DNA from: Blautia sp. AF19-10LB
Lineage (GTDB): Bacteria; Bacillota; Clostridia; Lachnospirales; Lachnospiraceae
Direction of reading: 5' to 3'
Assembly (NCBI RefSeq): GCF_003461245.1
Contig: NZ_QTWS01000022.1
Location: 35,693 to 69,410 of the forward strand
DNA: 33,718 bases
The first letter of the stretch is position 1; every line of letters starts with the position of its first letter. A model generated the notes under the pieces. It did no database searches. It was not told the origin of the DNA and was given only the letters and a program-made list of their open reading frames with translations. The translations under genes and the position numbers were made by a program. Shown one piece after another: positions 11,634 through 21,050 of this stretch.

Positions 11634-11662
11634 ATTATAACTTTTTTTGTTTTACGGGTCAA
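11634..11662 (-). promoter_or_regulatory. Sigma-A promoter for pepT
   Basis: Minus strand: TTGACC (11657-11662), a 17-base spacer and a perfect TATAAT (11634-11639). The start is predicted near 11627. Confidence 0.75.
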
Positions 11663-11774
11663 CCTGCCCATCCAGTCACACGATTTTTCATTTTTCAGAA
11701 GACCATTTTGCTCCATTTTACAGTAGCACACCGCGGACTACTTTATACTTACAGAAACGAAGGAGGTATTTTCC

Positions 11775-12011
11775 ATGAAATATCAGCGTATCCAGGATCT
11801 GAGAATTGATTCTGACCTGTCACAGAAACAGCTCGGTGAGATTCTTCACATCAGCCAGCGTTCTTACTCTCACTACGAGACAGGTTCCCGTGGAATTCCG
11901 GTTGAAATGCTGATCCGTCTTGCAGATTACTACGATACCACCATTGATTATCTTGTAGGACGAACAGATAACAAAGAACCGATCAAGCCACTCAAAGCAG
12001 CCAAACAATGA
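11775..12011 (+). CDS. Xre-family helix-turn-helix regulator
   Basis: A 78-residue single-domain DNA-binding protein; its target is unknown. Residues 5-62 form a HTH_3/Cro-CI fold: RIQDLRIDSDLSQKQLGEILHISQRSYSHYETGSRGIPVEMLIRLADYYDTTIDYLVGRTD, with the recognition helix around ISQRSYSHYE. A short Lys-rich tail ends the protein, and no second domain is present. The ribosome site GAAGGAGG is strong. It is divergent from pepT and monocistronic, closed by a strong terminator. No toxin partner is adjacent, so an antitoxin role is not supported. Confidence 0.9.
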   Translation: MKYQRIQDLRIDSDLSQKQLGEILHISQRSYSHYETGSRGIPVEMLIRLADYYDTTIDYLVGRTDNKEPIKPLKAAKQ

Positions 12012-12026
12012 ATCTGCGGTCAAAAA

Positions 12027-12078
12027 CACCCGCCTGACATACACATCTTTTCTGTATGTCAAACGGGTGCTTTTTCTT
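12027..12078 (+). terminator. Bidirectional terminator between the Xre gene and the YARHG gene
   Basis: CACCCG...TGACATACA pairs with TGTATGTCA...CGGGTG (12027-12069). The plus strand continues CTTTTTCTTTC. The minus strand reads GTGTTTTTG past the stem, so it can end both convergent genes. Confidence 0.9.
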
Positions 12079-12117
12079 TCATTACTTATGAAACGGAGCC
12101 AGCAGCACGCTCGTCAT

Positions 12118-13050
12118 TTAATTCCCCTCACCGGATTTTCGTTCTTCCCACTCTGCGATCTTGGAAATATTTTCCATCTCATATTCATTAAAGATCGAAT
12201 CCTGCTGTGCATCAAAAGTATCCGGATCTATGGTTCCCTGATACCAGGACTTACTGTTGAAATAATCTGAAATATACTGTGTGACAAACTGTCTGCCATG
12301 ACGGGCATAAATCTCATTCTTCGCCAGTTCAAGCTGGTCCGAACTGTACACAGCTACTTCCTCATCTGTCAGATAACGACTGTCACTGTCCGGGAAAAAG
12401 TACTCTCCTGTCTGTGTATCCGTCTGTGTCGGGTCCGGTTCTTCCTCCGGTATCGGTGTCGCTGTCGGGTCCGGTTCAAGATATACCTGATCTCTGCTCA
12501 TGATGCAGTTCACGTTCGGATAAACGCTGCTGACCGGGTCACCTGTCGCAATCCTTACATACAGCTGTCCTTTATCAAAAATAATATTCCCGGCAGCCCT
12601 GTTTCCCGCAGAGTCGTTAAAATCAAATCTTGCTGCATTTCCGGCTACTTCTGCCGTAACATCTGCCGAAACAGACTGGCTCTGATTGCGGTCGGTCTGA
12701 TAAAAACTGAACGAAATCTTATCCAGACTGATGTCGTAGACATTGATCGTTGCAGTTCCATCCGTACTGTACCAGTAATCCCAGAAATCATTCGGGTCAA
12801 AAGCCGCCACGACCGTCGGAACCGGGGTCGGTGTTGCTGTCGGCCTCGGAGTCGGACTCGGAGAAGGTGTCACAGAAACAGTCGGAGCTGCCGTCGGTAC
12901 ATTCTTAAGTGCCTCCATCGCCTCCTGCTTTTGTCTTGCCTCGATCCTGGTCTTTCTGATCCCTGCCAGCAGAATTGCAGCTGCACCAAATATAATAAAA
13001 AGTGAGATCAGGATCTTCAGCAGTATCTTAAGTCTTTGTTTTTTTCTCAT
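12118..13050 (-). CDS. Membrane-anchored protein with C-terminal YARHG domain
   Basis: The function is unknown; YARHG domains are extracellular modules of Firmicutes surface proteins. The 310 residues comprise a basic N-terminus and one transmembrane segment (about 9-30), then a Pro/Thr linker (about 50-80, TPSPSPTPRPTATPTPVPT). A beta-rich domain (about 85-190) and a second acidic linker follow. The YARHG domain is at about 225-300, with LELAKNEIYARHGRQF and NSKSWYQGT. A GTG start nine bases further upstream is possible, but it overlaps the ribosome site GAGGTG, so I prefer ATG at 13050. It follows the purF-like gene by 51 bases with no terminator between them, so it may be cotranscribed. 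Confidence 0.88.
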   Translation of the reverse strand: MRKKQRLKILLKILISLFIIFGAAAILLAGIRKTRIEARQKQEAMEALKNVPTAAPTVSVTPSPSPTPRPTATPTPVPTVVAAFDPNDFWDYWYSTDGTATINVYDISLDKISFSFYQTDRNQSQSVSADVTAEVAGNAARFDFNDSAGNRAAGNIIFDKGQLYVRIATGDPVSSVYPNVNCIMSRDQVYLEPDPTATPIPEEEPDPTQTDTQTGEYFFPDSDSRYLTDEEVAVYSSDQLELAKNEIYARHGRQFVTQYISDYFNSKSWYQGTIDPDTFDAQQDSIFNEYEMENISKIAEWEERKSGEGN

Positions 13051-13101
13051 CTGTGTCACCTCGATTTTCCGACAGTTTCTTACCAGAAGCCTCTGTCTTT
13101 G

Positions 13102-14517
13102 TTACTCTTTTCCGCTCCAGCAGTATGTGCAGAGCTTACATGGTTCAATATCTATGGATGCAGTCAGATCGTCCAGACGATGATATTTCAGGGTGGTAAA
13201 ATTAAGTTCCTTACGGATCTCCTCCAGCATCTCCTTGTAGTTCGTGGAATCCGGATCTGCATAGTCCGCAAGGATCTTGTCATCTACATTCTCTCCCTCT
13301 CTCTTCGCGATCACTCTCCTGGTGATCAGATCCATCTCGGATTTGGAACGGGAGAAATTCAGATATTTACATCCATAAAGCAGCGGCGGGCAGGCAGGAC
13401 GGATATGTACTTCCTTCGCACCGTTGCGGTAAAGAAATTCTGTTGTCTCGCGAAGCTGTGTACCGCGGACAATAGAATCGTCAATCATCAAAAGGCTCTT
13501 GTCCTTAATCAGTTTGTGCACCGGGATCAGTTTCATTCTGGCGATCAGGTTTCTCTGGCTCTGCTGTGTCGGCATGAAAGAACGCGGCCAGGTCGGTGTA
13601 TATTTGATAAACGGACGGGCAAAAGGTACACCGGAACGGTTCGCATAACCGATCGCATGGGCGATTCCGGAATCCGGGACACCGGCTACAATGTCAGGAT
13701 GCACCTGTCCTGCATCTCTCTCGGCGAGCATATCACCACATTTATAACGCATTTCCTCTACATTGACACCTTCGTAGGTCGAAGTCGGATATCCATAGTA
13801 TACCCAGAGGAAGGAACAGATACGCATCTTTTCTCCTGGTTTCTGAAGCGTTTCGATTCCTTCCGAAGTCACAAAAACGATCTCGCCAGGTCCCAGAGAT
13901 TTCTCATCTTCGTATCCAAGATTAATGTATGCATGGCTCTCAAAAGAAACACAGCGTGCATCCTCCTTGCGTCCGATGATCAGCGGCGTACGTCCCAGGC
14001 GGTCTCTGGCTGCGATCAGTCCTTTCGGAGTCAGAAGCAGCATCGTCATCGAACCGTCGATCACTTCCTGTGCGTAACGGATCCCCTCTGCAATAGAATC
14101 CTTGGTGTTGATAAGAGATGCGACCATTTCTGTAGGATTTACGTTTCCCCCGCTCATTTCAAGGAAATGTGTACATCCGTCTTTGAAGCATTTCTCGATC
14201 AGTTCTTCCATATTGTTGATCTTGCCGACTGTTGTGATTGCAAAATTTCCAAGATGAGAACGCACAAGCAATGGCTGTGGTTCGTTATCCGAAATACAGC
14301 CGATTCCAAGATTTCCCTGTAATTCTGAAACATCTTTGTCGAATTTTGTACGGAATGGTGAGTTCTCTATGTTATGTATTGCACGGTCAAAGCCCTTTTG
14401 TTTGTCATAAACTGCCATTCCTCCTCGTCTGGTTCCCAGATGAGAATGATAATCAATTCCAAAAAACAAATCCAGCACGCAGCTGGTTTTTGAAGCTACT
14501 CCAAAAATTCCACCCAT
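13102..14517 (-). CDS. PurF-like phosphoribosyltransferase with a degenerate glutaminase domain
   Basis: By fold this is a paralogue of glutamine PRPP amidotransferase, which makes phosphoribosylamine in purine synthesis. The 471 residues start MGGIFG where active enzymes have the catalytic Cys (MCGIFG or similar). The HVRYST-type segment is replaced by IGCISD (72-77), and the oxyanion HNGNL by TVGKI (96-100). The PRPP loop LLMIDDSIVRGTQL (342-355) is intact. So are Cys residues at places matching the Fe-S ligands of the Bacillus enzyme (234, 383, 460, 463). It therefore probably cannot use glutamine. It might use ammonia or another amine, or be regulatory; this is inference. It starts 13 bases after fbp, with AAGGAG before ATG, so the two are surely cotranscribed. 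I would not call it purF outright. Confidence 0.9.
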   Translation of the reverse strand: MGGIFGVASKTSCVLDLFFGIDYHSHLGTRRGGMAVYDKQKGFDRAIHNIENSPFRTKFDKDVSELQGNLGIGCISDNEPQPLLVRSHLGNFAITTVGKINNMEELIEKCFKDGCTHFLEMSGGNVNPTEMVASLINTKDSIAEGIRYAQEVIDGSMTMLLLTPKGLIAARDRLGRTPLIIGRKEDARCVSFESHAYINLGYEDEKSLGPGEIVFVTSEGIETLQKPGEKMRICSFLWVYYGYPTSTYEGVNVEEMRYKCGDMLAERDAGQVHPDIVAGVPDSGIAHAIGYANRSGVPFARPFIKYTPTWPRSFMPTQQSQRNLIARMKLIPVHKLIKDKSLLMIDDSIVRGTQLRETTEFLYRNGAKEVHIRPACPPLLYGCKYLNFSRSKSEMDLITRRVIAKREGENVDDKILADYADPDSTNYKEMLEEIRKELNFTTLKYHRLDDLTASIDIEPCKLCTYCWSGKE

Positions 14518-14530
14518 GTCGTTTTTCTCC

Positions 14531-16486
14531 TTATTTTTTCTCTTTGATGATTCCTCGCCGGTATGCGTCCAGAAGCTGCATCAGCTCGCCAATCTTTTCC
14601 TTGAGAGCAATTCCGGTATCTGTATCTCCTACCAGTCTTCTCTTTGTTGTATAATGAACCGCTACCCGGTTGGAAACAATATCACTTTCTTTTGAAACCG
14701 CATCTTCCGCAGAAGTAAATGACTCATGTGCACAGAGGATCAGTCCGTAGGAATTGTATACCAGTGTGTATCCTGCAATTCCGGTAACCTTGTGGTATGC
14801 TTTGCAGAAACCACCGTCGATGACAATAACTTTGCCGCCGCATTTGACCGGGCTCTCGCCTTCTCCCTGATGTACTGGCACATGTCCGTTGATGATGTGC
14901 CCCTTCGCAGGATCCAGTCCAAACTCTCTGAGAAGACTGTCTATCACTTCTTCGTTTTCCAGAAGACGATAATATGCACCTTTCACTTCTTTGTGCGTTG
15001 CCTTGTCTGCAATAAAATATCTTTCAAATGTTGTCATCTTGTCTTTGCCAAACAACGGGGAGTTCGGGCTCGCCCAGATAAACCAGAGGATATCCCTGCC
15101 CTTACGCTGCTCTTCGTTGTCCACAGCAAAAAACGCTCTCCTTACATAAGCCTCCAGTACATCATAGAGTTCTTTGCCCTTGTAAGTCTTGCCATAGATC
15201 TGGACTTCCTTGAGACTTCCATCCTCATTCAAAGGAATACATCCGTGGAACAGAAGATTTCCGTTGAAAGTCTTGTAGAGACCGCCTTTGTCCAGCAGAA
15301 GGCTCATATGTTTCTGCAACTTCTCACAGTTACGGAATGCAGATTCCAGACGTTCCATCACTTCCTTCTCACCTGTGCTCAGCTCATATGGCTTCTTCCA
15401 GTCGATCGTCGGGAAATTTGTATCCAGCAGTGGATATTCCTTACCGTCAGGAAGTGTGATCGTGCATTTTTCCGGATCGATCCGATGGAGCAGACAGCGG
15501 TTTTCCATGTGGAATTCCTTATGACGGCGGATGAGCTGGCCTTCCAGTTTGAACTGGATGATAGCGATCGCCTTGTGCATCTTCTGTCCAAGGTCTTTCT
15601 CGGCTGCATTATAATTAGAAGTTCCCTTCATCTCAAACACACTGCACGGATCATCCTTGTATACTTCCATCGCAAACGTTGCAAGCGGCAGAAGATTGAT
15701 CCCATATCCATCTTCCAGGATATCCTGATTTCCATAGCGGAGACTGTTTCTGAGGACTGTTGCGATGCAGGACTGCTGTCCAACAGCTGCTCCCATCCAG
15801 ACTGCATCATGATTTCCCCACTGAATGTCCAGAGAATGGTACTCCATCAGACGGTCCATAATGAAATGAGGTCCCGGTCCACGGTCAAAAATATCTCCCA
15901 GGATATGAAGGTGATCGACAACAAGACGCTGGATCAGCTCTGCCAGGGCTATGATGAAATTCTCCGCACGGCCGATCTCAATGATCGTATTTACGATAGA
16001 ATCATAATAAGCTTCTTTGTCCAGGACTTCTGCCTTCTCCGTGATCAGTTCCTCGATCACATAAGCATAATCTGCCGGCAGTGCCTTGCGGACTTTGGAT
16101 CGGGTATATTTGGATGCAGTGGTCTTGCAGACTTCGATCAGACGGTACAACGTGATCTTGTACCAATTTTCCATATCTTCTTCTATCTTTTTGACCAGAC
16201 GCATCTTTTCTTTCGGATAGTAGATAAGCGTAGCCAGCGCACGCTTGTCACTGTTGCTTAAGGTATGTCCGAATACATCGTCGATCTTCTTGCGGACTGC
16301 ACCCGAACCGTTGCGGAGCACATGGGCAAATGCCTCATATTCTCCATGGATATCTGACATAAAGTGTTCTGTTCCTTTTGGAAGGTTCAGAATAGACTGC
16401 AGATTGATGATCTCTGTCGATGCCTTTCCGATCGTCGGATACAGTTCTGCCAGTCTCTGTAAATACCTTAATTCCTCTTTTTTCAT
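14531..16486 (-). CDS. fbp: Fructose-1,6-bisphosphatase, class III
   Basis: Hydrolyses fructose-1,6-bisphosphate to fructose-6-phosphate in gluconeogenesis. This is the large Firmicutes type, unrelated to the classical enzyme. The 651 residues are near the usual 640-670. Metallophosphoesterase motifs are visible: MSDIHGEYEAF (about residue 45), HILGDIFDRGPGPH, WGNHDAVWMG, and the late INGHVPVHQGEGESPVKCGGKVIVIDGG. The ribosome site is AAAGGAG. It follows polC by 57 bases without a clear terminator and is followed by the PurF-like gene 13 bases later. Confidence 0.97.
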   Translation of the reverse strand: MKKEELRYLQRLAELYPTIGKASTEIINLQSILNLPKGTEHFMSDIHGEYEAFAHVLRNGSGAVRKKIDDVFGHTLSNSDKRALATLIYYPKEKMRLVKKIEEDMENWYKITLYRLIEVCKTTASKYTRSKVRKALPADYAYVIEELITEKAEVLDKEAYYDSIVNTIIEIGRAENFIIALAELIQRLVVDHLHILGDIFDRGPGPHFIMDRLMEYHSLDIQWGNHDAVWMGAAVGQQSCIATVLRNSLRYGNQDILEDGYGINLLPLATFAMEVYKDDPCSVFEMKGTSNYNAAEKDLGQKMHKAIAIIQFKLEGQLIRRHKEFHMENRCLLHRIDPEKCTITLPDGKEYPLLDTNFPTIDWKKPYELSTGEKEVMERLESAFRNCEKLQKHMSLLLDKGGLYKTFNGNLLFHGCIPLNEDGSLKEVQIYGKTYKGKELYDVLEAYVRRAFFAVDNEEQRKGRDILWFIWASPNSPLFGKDKMTTFERYFIADKATHKEVKGAYYRLLENEEVIDSLLREFGLDPAKGHIINGHVPVHQGEGESPVKCGGKVIVIDGGFCKAYHKVTGIAGYTLVYNSYGLILCAHESFTSAEDAVSKESDIVSNRVAVHYTTKRRLVGDTDTGIALKEKIGELMQLLDAYRRGIIKEKK

Positions 16487-16543
16487 CTTCTTCTCCTTTA
16501 ACTATGGTAGCATATCCGGTCCCCATACCGGTAATCCCAAATT

Positions 16544-19500
16544 TCAGACAAGCACATTGTCAAATAATGAAAACTGATTGGACTGCGGGATATCCCCAAA
16601 AATTCCCAGGTCGTCCATCAGGTCAATGACTGTCTTGCTGACCTTTGTCCTGTCGCGGAAGTCATCTTTTGACAGGAATTTGCCCTGTTTTGCAGCATCT
16701 ACAACTGCTTCTGCCGCCTTGTCACCCATTCCGTCGATACAGTTCAGTGCCGGCATCAGCTTGCCGTCAATGATCTGGAATCTGTTTGCTTTTGCCTTGT
16801 ACAGATCGATCGGAAGGAATTCGATCCCTCTCGCGTACATTTCCTGTACGATCCTCATGTCACGGATCGAATCCTGTTCTTTCTTGGAAGCCTCGTCGCC
16901 TTTTTTGCGGATCTCTGCAAGATAATAGTCCAGACGCTCCCTTCCCATACACATGGTCTCATAGGAAAAAGCCGTCGCACGGATACTGAAAAATGCCGCA
17001 TAATATGCCAGCGGCTTGAACACCTTGAACCACGCGATCCTCCACGCCATCATAACGTAAGCCGCCGCATGCGCTTTCGGGAACATGTACTTGATCTTTT
17101 TGCAGGACCAGATGTACCATTCCGGAACCTTATGTTCTCTCATGGTAGCTTCCCACTCATCACGAAGTCCCTTACCCTTACGGACGCTCTCCATGATGGT
17201 AAACGCAAGACTGCTCTCTACGCCCATGCTGATAAGGTAGATCATGATATCATCTCGCGTACAGATCGCGGTGGAAATCGTCGCCTTGCCCTCCTCGATC
17301 AGAGTCTGCGCATTTCCAAGCCATACGTCCGTACCATGAGACAGACCCGCGATACGAACAAGATCAGAAAAATATTTTGGCTTCGTGTCGATCAACATCT
17401 GCATCGCGAAATCTGTACCAAACTCCGGGATTCCAAGGCATCCCAGTTTACAGCCGCCGATATCCTCCGGTTTGATTCCCAATGCATCCGTACTTGCAAA
17501 AAGCGACATGACTTCTTTGCTGTCCAGAGGTACATCACGGGCACTTAAGCCTGTAAGGTCCTCGAGCATACGGATCATTGTCGGATCATCGTGTCCTAGA
17601 ATATCAAGTTTCAGAAGGTTTCCGTCAATGGAATGATAGTCGAAATGTGTCGTGATGATATCACTGTTTTCGTCGTTTGCCGGATGCTGTACCGGTGTGA
17701 ATTTCTCGATCTCTACACCTACCGGAAGAACGATGATTCCACCCGGATGCTGGCCTGTCGTTCTTCGGATTCCCGTACAGCCCTTGACGATCCGGTTGAT
17801 CTCGCAGTAACGCTTGTGCTGGCCACGCTCTTCGTAATAATTCTTGACATAACCGAATGCCGTTTTCTCTGCCAGGGTACCAATCGTACCAGCCTTGAAT
17901 GTCTGACCTTTTCCGAAGATAACCTCTGTATATCTGTGCGCATTCGCCTGATATTCTCCAGAGAAGTTCAGGTCGATATCCGGCTCCTTGTCACCCTTGA
18001 AACCAAGGAATGTCTCGAACGGGATATCAAATCCTTCTTTGTTCAGCTTCGTGCCGCATTTCGGGCAGATCTTATCCGGCATATCGCAACCTGCCATACC
18101 GCCGAATTTCTTTACCTCCGGCGAATCAAAATCATGATATTTGCAGTTCGGGCACAGATAATGTGGCGGAAGCGGATTAACCTCCGTGATACCGGACATC
18201 GTCGCCGCGAGCGAAGATCCTACTGATCCTCGCGAGCCTACCAGATAACCATCCTCATTGGACTTCCATACCAGTTTCTGTGCGATGATATACATAACGG
18301 CATATCCATTGGAAATGATAGAGTTCAGTTCTCGGTTCAGTCGTTCCTCCACGATCTCCGGAAGGTTTTCTCCGTACATCTCATGCGCTTTATTGAAGCA
18401 GATATCCTTGAGATCCTGGTCGGAATTCTCGATGACCGGAGGGAACTTGTCCGGATGAATCGGGGAGATCTTCTCGATCATATCCGCGATCTTATTTGTG
18501 TTCGTGATAACGACTTCTTCCGCCTTCTCACTTCCCAGATAGGAAAATTCCTCCAGCATCTCCTCTGTAGTGCGGAGATAAAGCGGGGCCTGATTATCTG
18601 CATCCGAGAAACCGTTTCCTGCCATGATGATCCGTCGGTAGATCTCATCCTCCGGATCCATAAAGTGTACGTCACAGGTCGCAACGACCGGTTTCTTGAA
18701 CTGGTCTCCCAGTTTGACGATCTTCTTGTTGATCTCGATCAGGTCCCCATTGGAATTTACGCGGTCATTTTTTTCATCTGCGATCATAAACGCATTGTTT
18801 CCAAGCGGCTGGATCTCCAGATAGTCATAAAAATTGACAAGTCTCGCGATCTCCGGTTCCGGTGCATTTCGAAGCAGTGCCTGATACAGTTCGCCCGCTT
18901 CGCAGGCACTTCCGATCAGAAGTCCCTCTCTGAGTTCAAGGAAAAGGCTCTTCGGCACACGAGGCCGCCTTCTGTAATATTTCAGATGAGACTGGCTTAC
19001 CAATTTGTACAGGTTCACGCGTCCTGTCTCATTTCTGGCAAGGATGATTGCATGATAAGTCGGGAGTTTCTTGATCGTGTTGACAGAGACATTTCCCTGC
19101 TCATTCAGCGTATCTACATCAAAAATATCCCTCTCCCGAAGCATCTCCACAAACCGCACAAAGATCTCGGCCGTACATGCCGCATCATCTACTGCCCTGT
19201 GGTGATGGTCCAGAGAAACACCGACTGCTTTGGCAACCGTATCCAGCTTGAATCGGTTCAGTGCCGGCAGAAGGAATCGTGCCATTCCAACGGTGTCCAC
19301 ATACGTATATTCCTGTGGAAGTCCCTGACGCTTGCAGTTCTCAATGATAAAACTCATATCAAAGTCTGCATTGTGCGCAACCATGACCGCGCCCTCACAA
19401 AATTCCAGAAACTTCGGAAGGATTGTCTGGATATCCGGTGCATCCATGACCATAGAATCATTGATGCTGGTCAACTGCTCGATCCTGTACGGGATCGGAA

Positions 19501-21034
19501 CCTTCGGATTGACAAAAGTGGAAAAACGGTCTGTGATCACGCCCTTTTCGACACGTACCGCACCGATCTCAATGATCTCGCAGGTCAGCGGGGAAAATCC
19601 TGTCGTCTCGATATCAAATACGACAAATTTGCCGTCCATCGACTGTCCCTCGCTGTTGGTAACGATCCCCTTGAGGTCATCTACGAGATACGCTTCCATA
19701 CCGTAGAGTACCTTGAAATCAGAGTCCTTCGGCACACAGCCGCCCCATGCATCAAAGCAGTGGTTTGCCTCCGGGAATGCCTGTACAACGCCATGGTCCG
19801 TGATCGCGATCGCCTTGTGTCCCCATTCATACGCACGCTTGACGAGATCCTTTGCTGTGGTAACACCATCCATATCGCTCATCTTGGTATGGCAGTGAAG
19901 CTCGACTCGCTTCTGCGGACTGGTGTCCATCCTCATGCTCCTGAAATCTGCGATCTTCTTGATCCCGGAGATCGAACCGATCGTCAGCTCACTGTCAAAA
20001 CGATCGATCGTGGTGACACCCTTGAATTTCAGGAACGCACCTTTCCTGACATGTTCGGTCACTTCCGGAACCTGTTCATTTCGAAGGAACATCTTGATCA
20101 CAATGGAATCCGTAAAATCTGTGACAGTAAGAATCAGGATCGTCTTCTCGTTTCGGATCTCTCTTTCCTCTACTTCTTCTACCTGACAGCGGATCATGAC
20201 CTCGCCCATCTCACCGGTGATTGACTCCAGCGGGATCGTATCTCCTTCAAAATCCCTTCCATATACAACGTCCGGATTGCTGTCCTTACGGAAGCCTCCA
20301 CGATAATCGTTCTGCTGTCCTTTTTTCTTGTCAAAAAACTTCGATTTCTGTTCCTGTCCGGATTTTTTGGTGTCCTTTGTTTTGGAACTGTCGGATTTTT
20401 CCTTTGTCGCTTCTTCTGCTGTGTTTTCCTGTGCTTCGACAGTCTCCGGGGTCAGTTTTGCATATTTCAGGACATTGGCAACTTCCTGCCGGATCTGAAG
20501 TGCGGCATTTCTGCGGTACTTGCTCTCCTGTACTTCCTGGAAATCAAGGTTGATCTTAAGATTCATTCCACAGCGCTCGCAGAAAACCTTATGCAGATAT
20601 TCCACAAGGATCTCGCTTTTTTCCCTTGAGATCACAGAATCCGGAAGGACCAGATCCATCTCCTCATCTGATGGGAAAGTAATCTGCGCCCGCTTGAACA
20701 GATTATATTCCAGCATATTGTAATTTTTCAGTTCCAGTTCCATGCTGGCACGGTAGATCTCGAGGAAATTCGACGGAGAATACTGCTTCGACAGATGAAA
20801 TCTCTCGATCACAGTCACGCGCATCTCCATTCCCGGGAAACACTGCCGTTCGATCTGATCTTCCAGTGCAAAAATAAACTTCTTGTGGATCCAGCGTTCA
20901 CTGTGGATGTAGACCCAGAGCCTTGTTTTTGCAGGATTGCAGGTCACCCTGGAAACTGTGACCATTTCCAGCCATTCTTTTAGCTGATCTTTCAACTTCA
21001 GGCTTGGAAATACGTCAAAAAATTCTTTTTCCAT
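16544..21034 (-). CDS. polC: DNA polymerase III PolC-type, alpha subunit with proofreading exonuclease
   Basis: Main replicative polymerase of low-GC Gram-positives. The 1,496 residues are in the normal range. The N-terminal domain (about 1-195) is followed by a Lys/Glu-rich linker (about 200-250) and an OB-fold (about 275-365). The PHP domain is split by the exonuclease insertion; its first part is about 376-460, with HCHTKMSDMDG. The DEDD exonuclease starts at VVFDIETTGF (about 471) and runs to about 640. The polymerase core follows, including a Cys-rich zinc site (CPNCKYHDF, CPKCGTK) and EPDIDLNFSGE. A C-terminal helix-hairpin-helix region ends the protein. The ribosome site is weak (AAGAGG), 16 bases after ispG, which suggests coupling to it. 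Confidence 0.98.
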   Translation of the reverse strand: MEKEFFDVFPSLKLKDQLKEWLEMVTVSRVTCNPAKTRLWVYIHSERWIHKKFIFALEDQIERQCFPGMEMRVTVIERFHLSKQYSPSNFLEIYRASMELELKNYNMLEYNLFKRAQITFPSDEEMDLVLPDSVISREKSEILVEYLHKVFCERCGMNLKINLDFQEVQESKYRRNAALQIRQEVANVLKYAKLTPETVEAQENTAEEATKEKSDSSKTKDTKKSGQEQKSKFFDKKKGQQNDYRGGFRKDSNPDVVYGRDFEGDTIPLESITGEMGEVMIRCQVEEVEEREIRNEKTILILTVTDFTDSIVIKMFLRNEQVPEVTEHVRKGAFLKFKGVTTIDRFDSELTIGSISGIKKIADFRSMRMDTSPQKRVELHCHTKMSDMDGVTTAKDLVKRAYEWGHKAIAITDHGVVQAFPEANHCFDAWGGCVPKDSDFKVLYGMEAYLVDDLKGIVTNSEGQSMDGKFVVFDIETTGFSPLTCEIIEIGAVRVEKGVITDRFSTFVNPKVPIPYRIEQLTSINDSMVMDAPDIQTILPKFLEFCEGAVMVAHNADFDMSFIIENCKRQGLPQEYTYVDTVGMARFLLPALNRFKLDTVAKAVGVSLDHHHRAVDDAACTAEIFVRFVEMLRERDIFDVDTLNEQGNVSVNTIKKLPTYHAIILARNETGRVNLYKLVSQSHLKYYRRRPRVPKSLFLELREGLLIGSACEAGELYQALLRNAPEPEIARLVNFYDYLEIQPLGNNAFMIADEKNDRVNSNGDLIEINKKIVKLGDQFKKPVVATCDVHFMDPEDEIYRRIIMAGNGFSDADNQAPLYLRTTEEMLEEFSYLGSEKAEEVVITNTNKIADMIEKISPIHPDKFPPVIENSDQDLKDICFNKAHEMYGENLPEIVEERLNRELNSIISNGYAVMYIIAQKLVWKSNEDGYLVGSRGSVGSSLAATMSGITEVNPLPPHYLCPNCKYHDFDSPEVKKFGGMAGCDMPDKICPKCGTKLNKEGFDIPFETFLGFKGDKEPDIDLNFSGEYQANAHRYTEVIFGKGQTFKAGTIGTLAEKTAFGYVKNYYEERGQHKRYCEINRIVKGCTGIRRTTGQHPGGIIVLPVGVEIEKFTPVQHPANDENSDIITTHFDYHSIDGNLLKLDILGHDDPTMIRMLEDLTGLSARDVPLDSKEVMSLFASTDALGIKPEDIGGCKLGCLGIPEFGTDFAMQMLIDTKPKYFSDLVRIAGLSHGTDVWLGNAQTLIEEGKATISTAICTRDDIMIYLISMGVESSLAFTIMESVRKGKGLRDEWEATMREHKVPEWYIWSCKKIKYMFPKAHAAAYVMMAWRIAWFKVFKPLAYYAAFFSIRATAFSYETMCMGRERLDYYLAEIRKKGDEASKKEQDSIRDMRIVQEMYARGIEFLPIDLYKAKANRFQIIDGKLMPALNCIDGMGDKAAEAVVDAAKQGKFLSKDDFRDRTKVSKTVIDLMDDLGIFGDIPQSNQFSLFDNVLV

Positions 21035-21050
21035 GTCTGATGCCTCTTTC

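Noticed and set aside
11775..12011. Antitoxin of a toxin-antitoxin pair
   Set aside because: The Xre gene is followed directly by a terminator and has no adjacent toxin-like gene.
14726..16261. 511-residue plus-strand ORF
   Set aside because: Antisense to fbp, which has all its motifs; no ribosome site or family resemblance.
18383..20224. 613-residue plus-strand ORF
   Set aside because: Antisense to polC; composition (Arg, Ile, Asp-rich) is that of a reverse-frame shadow.
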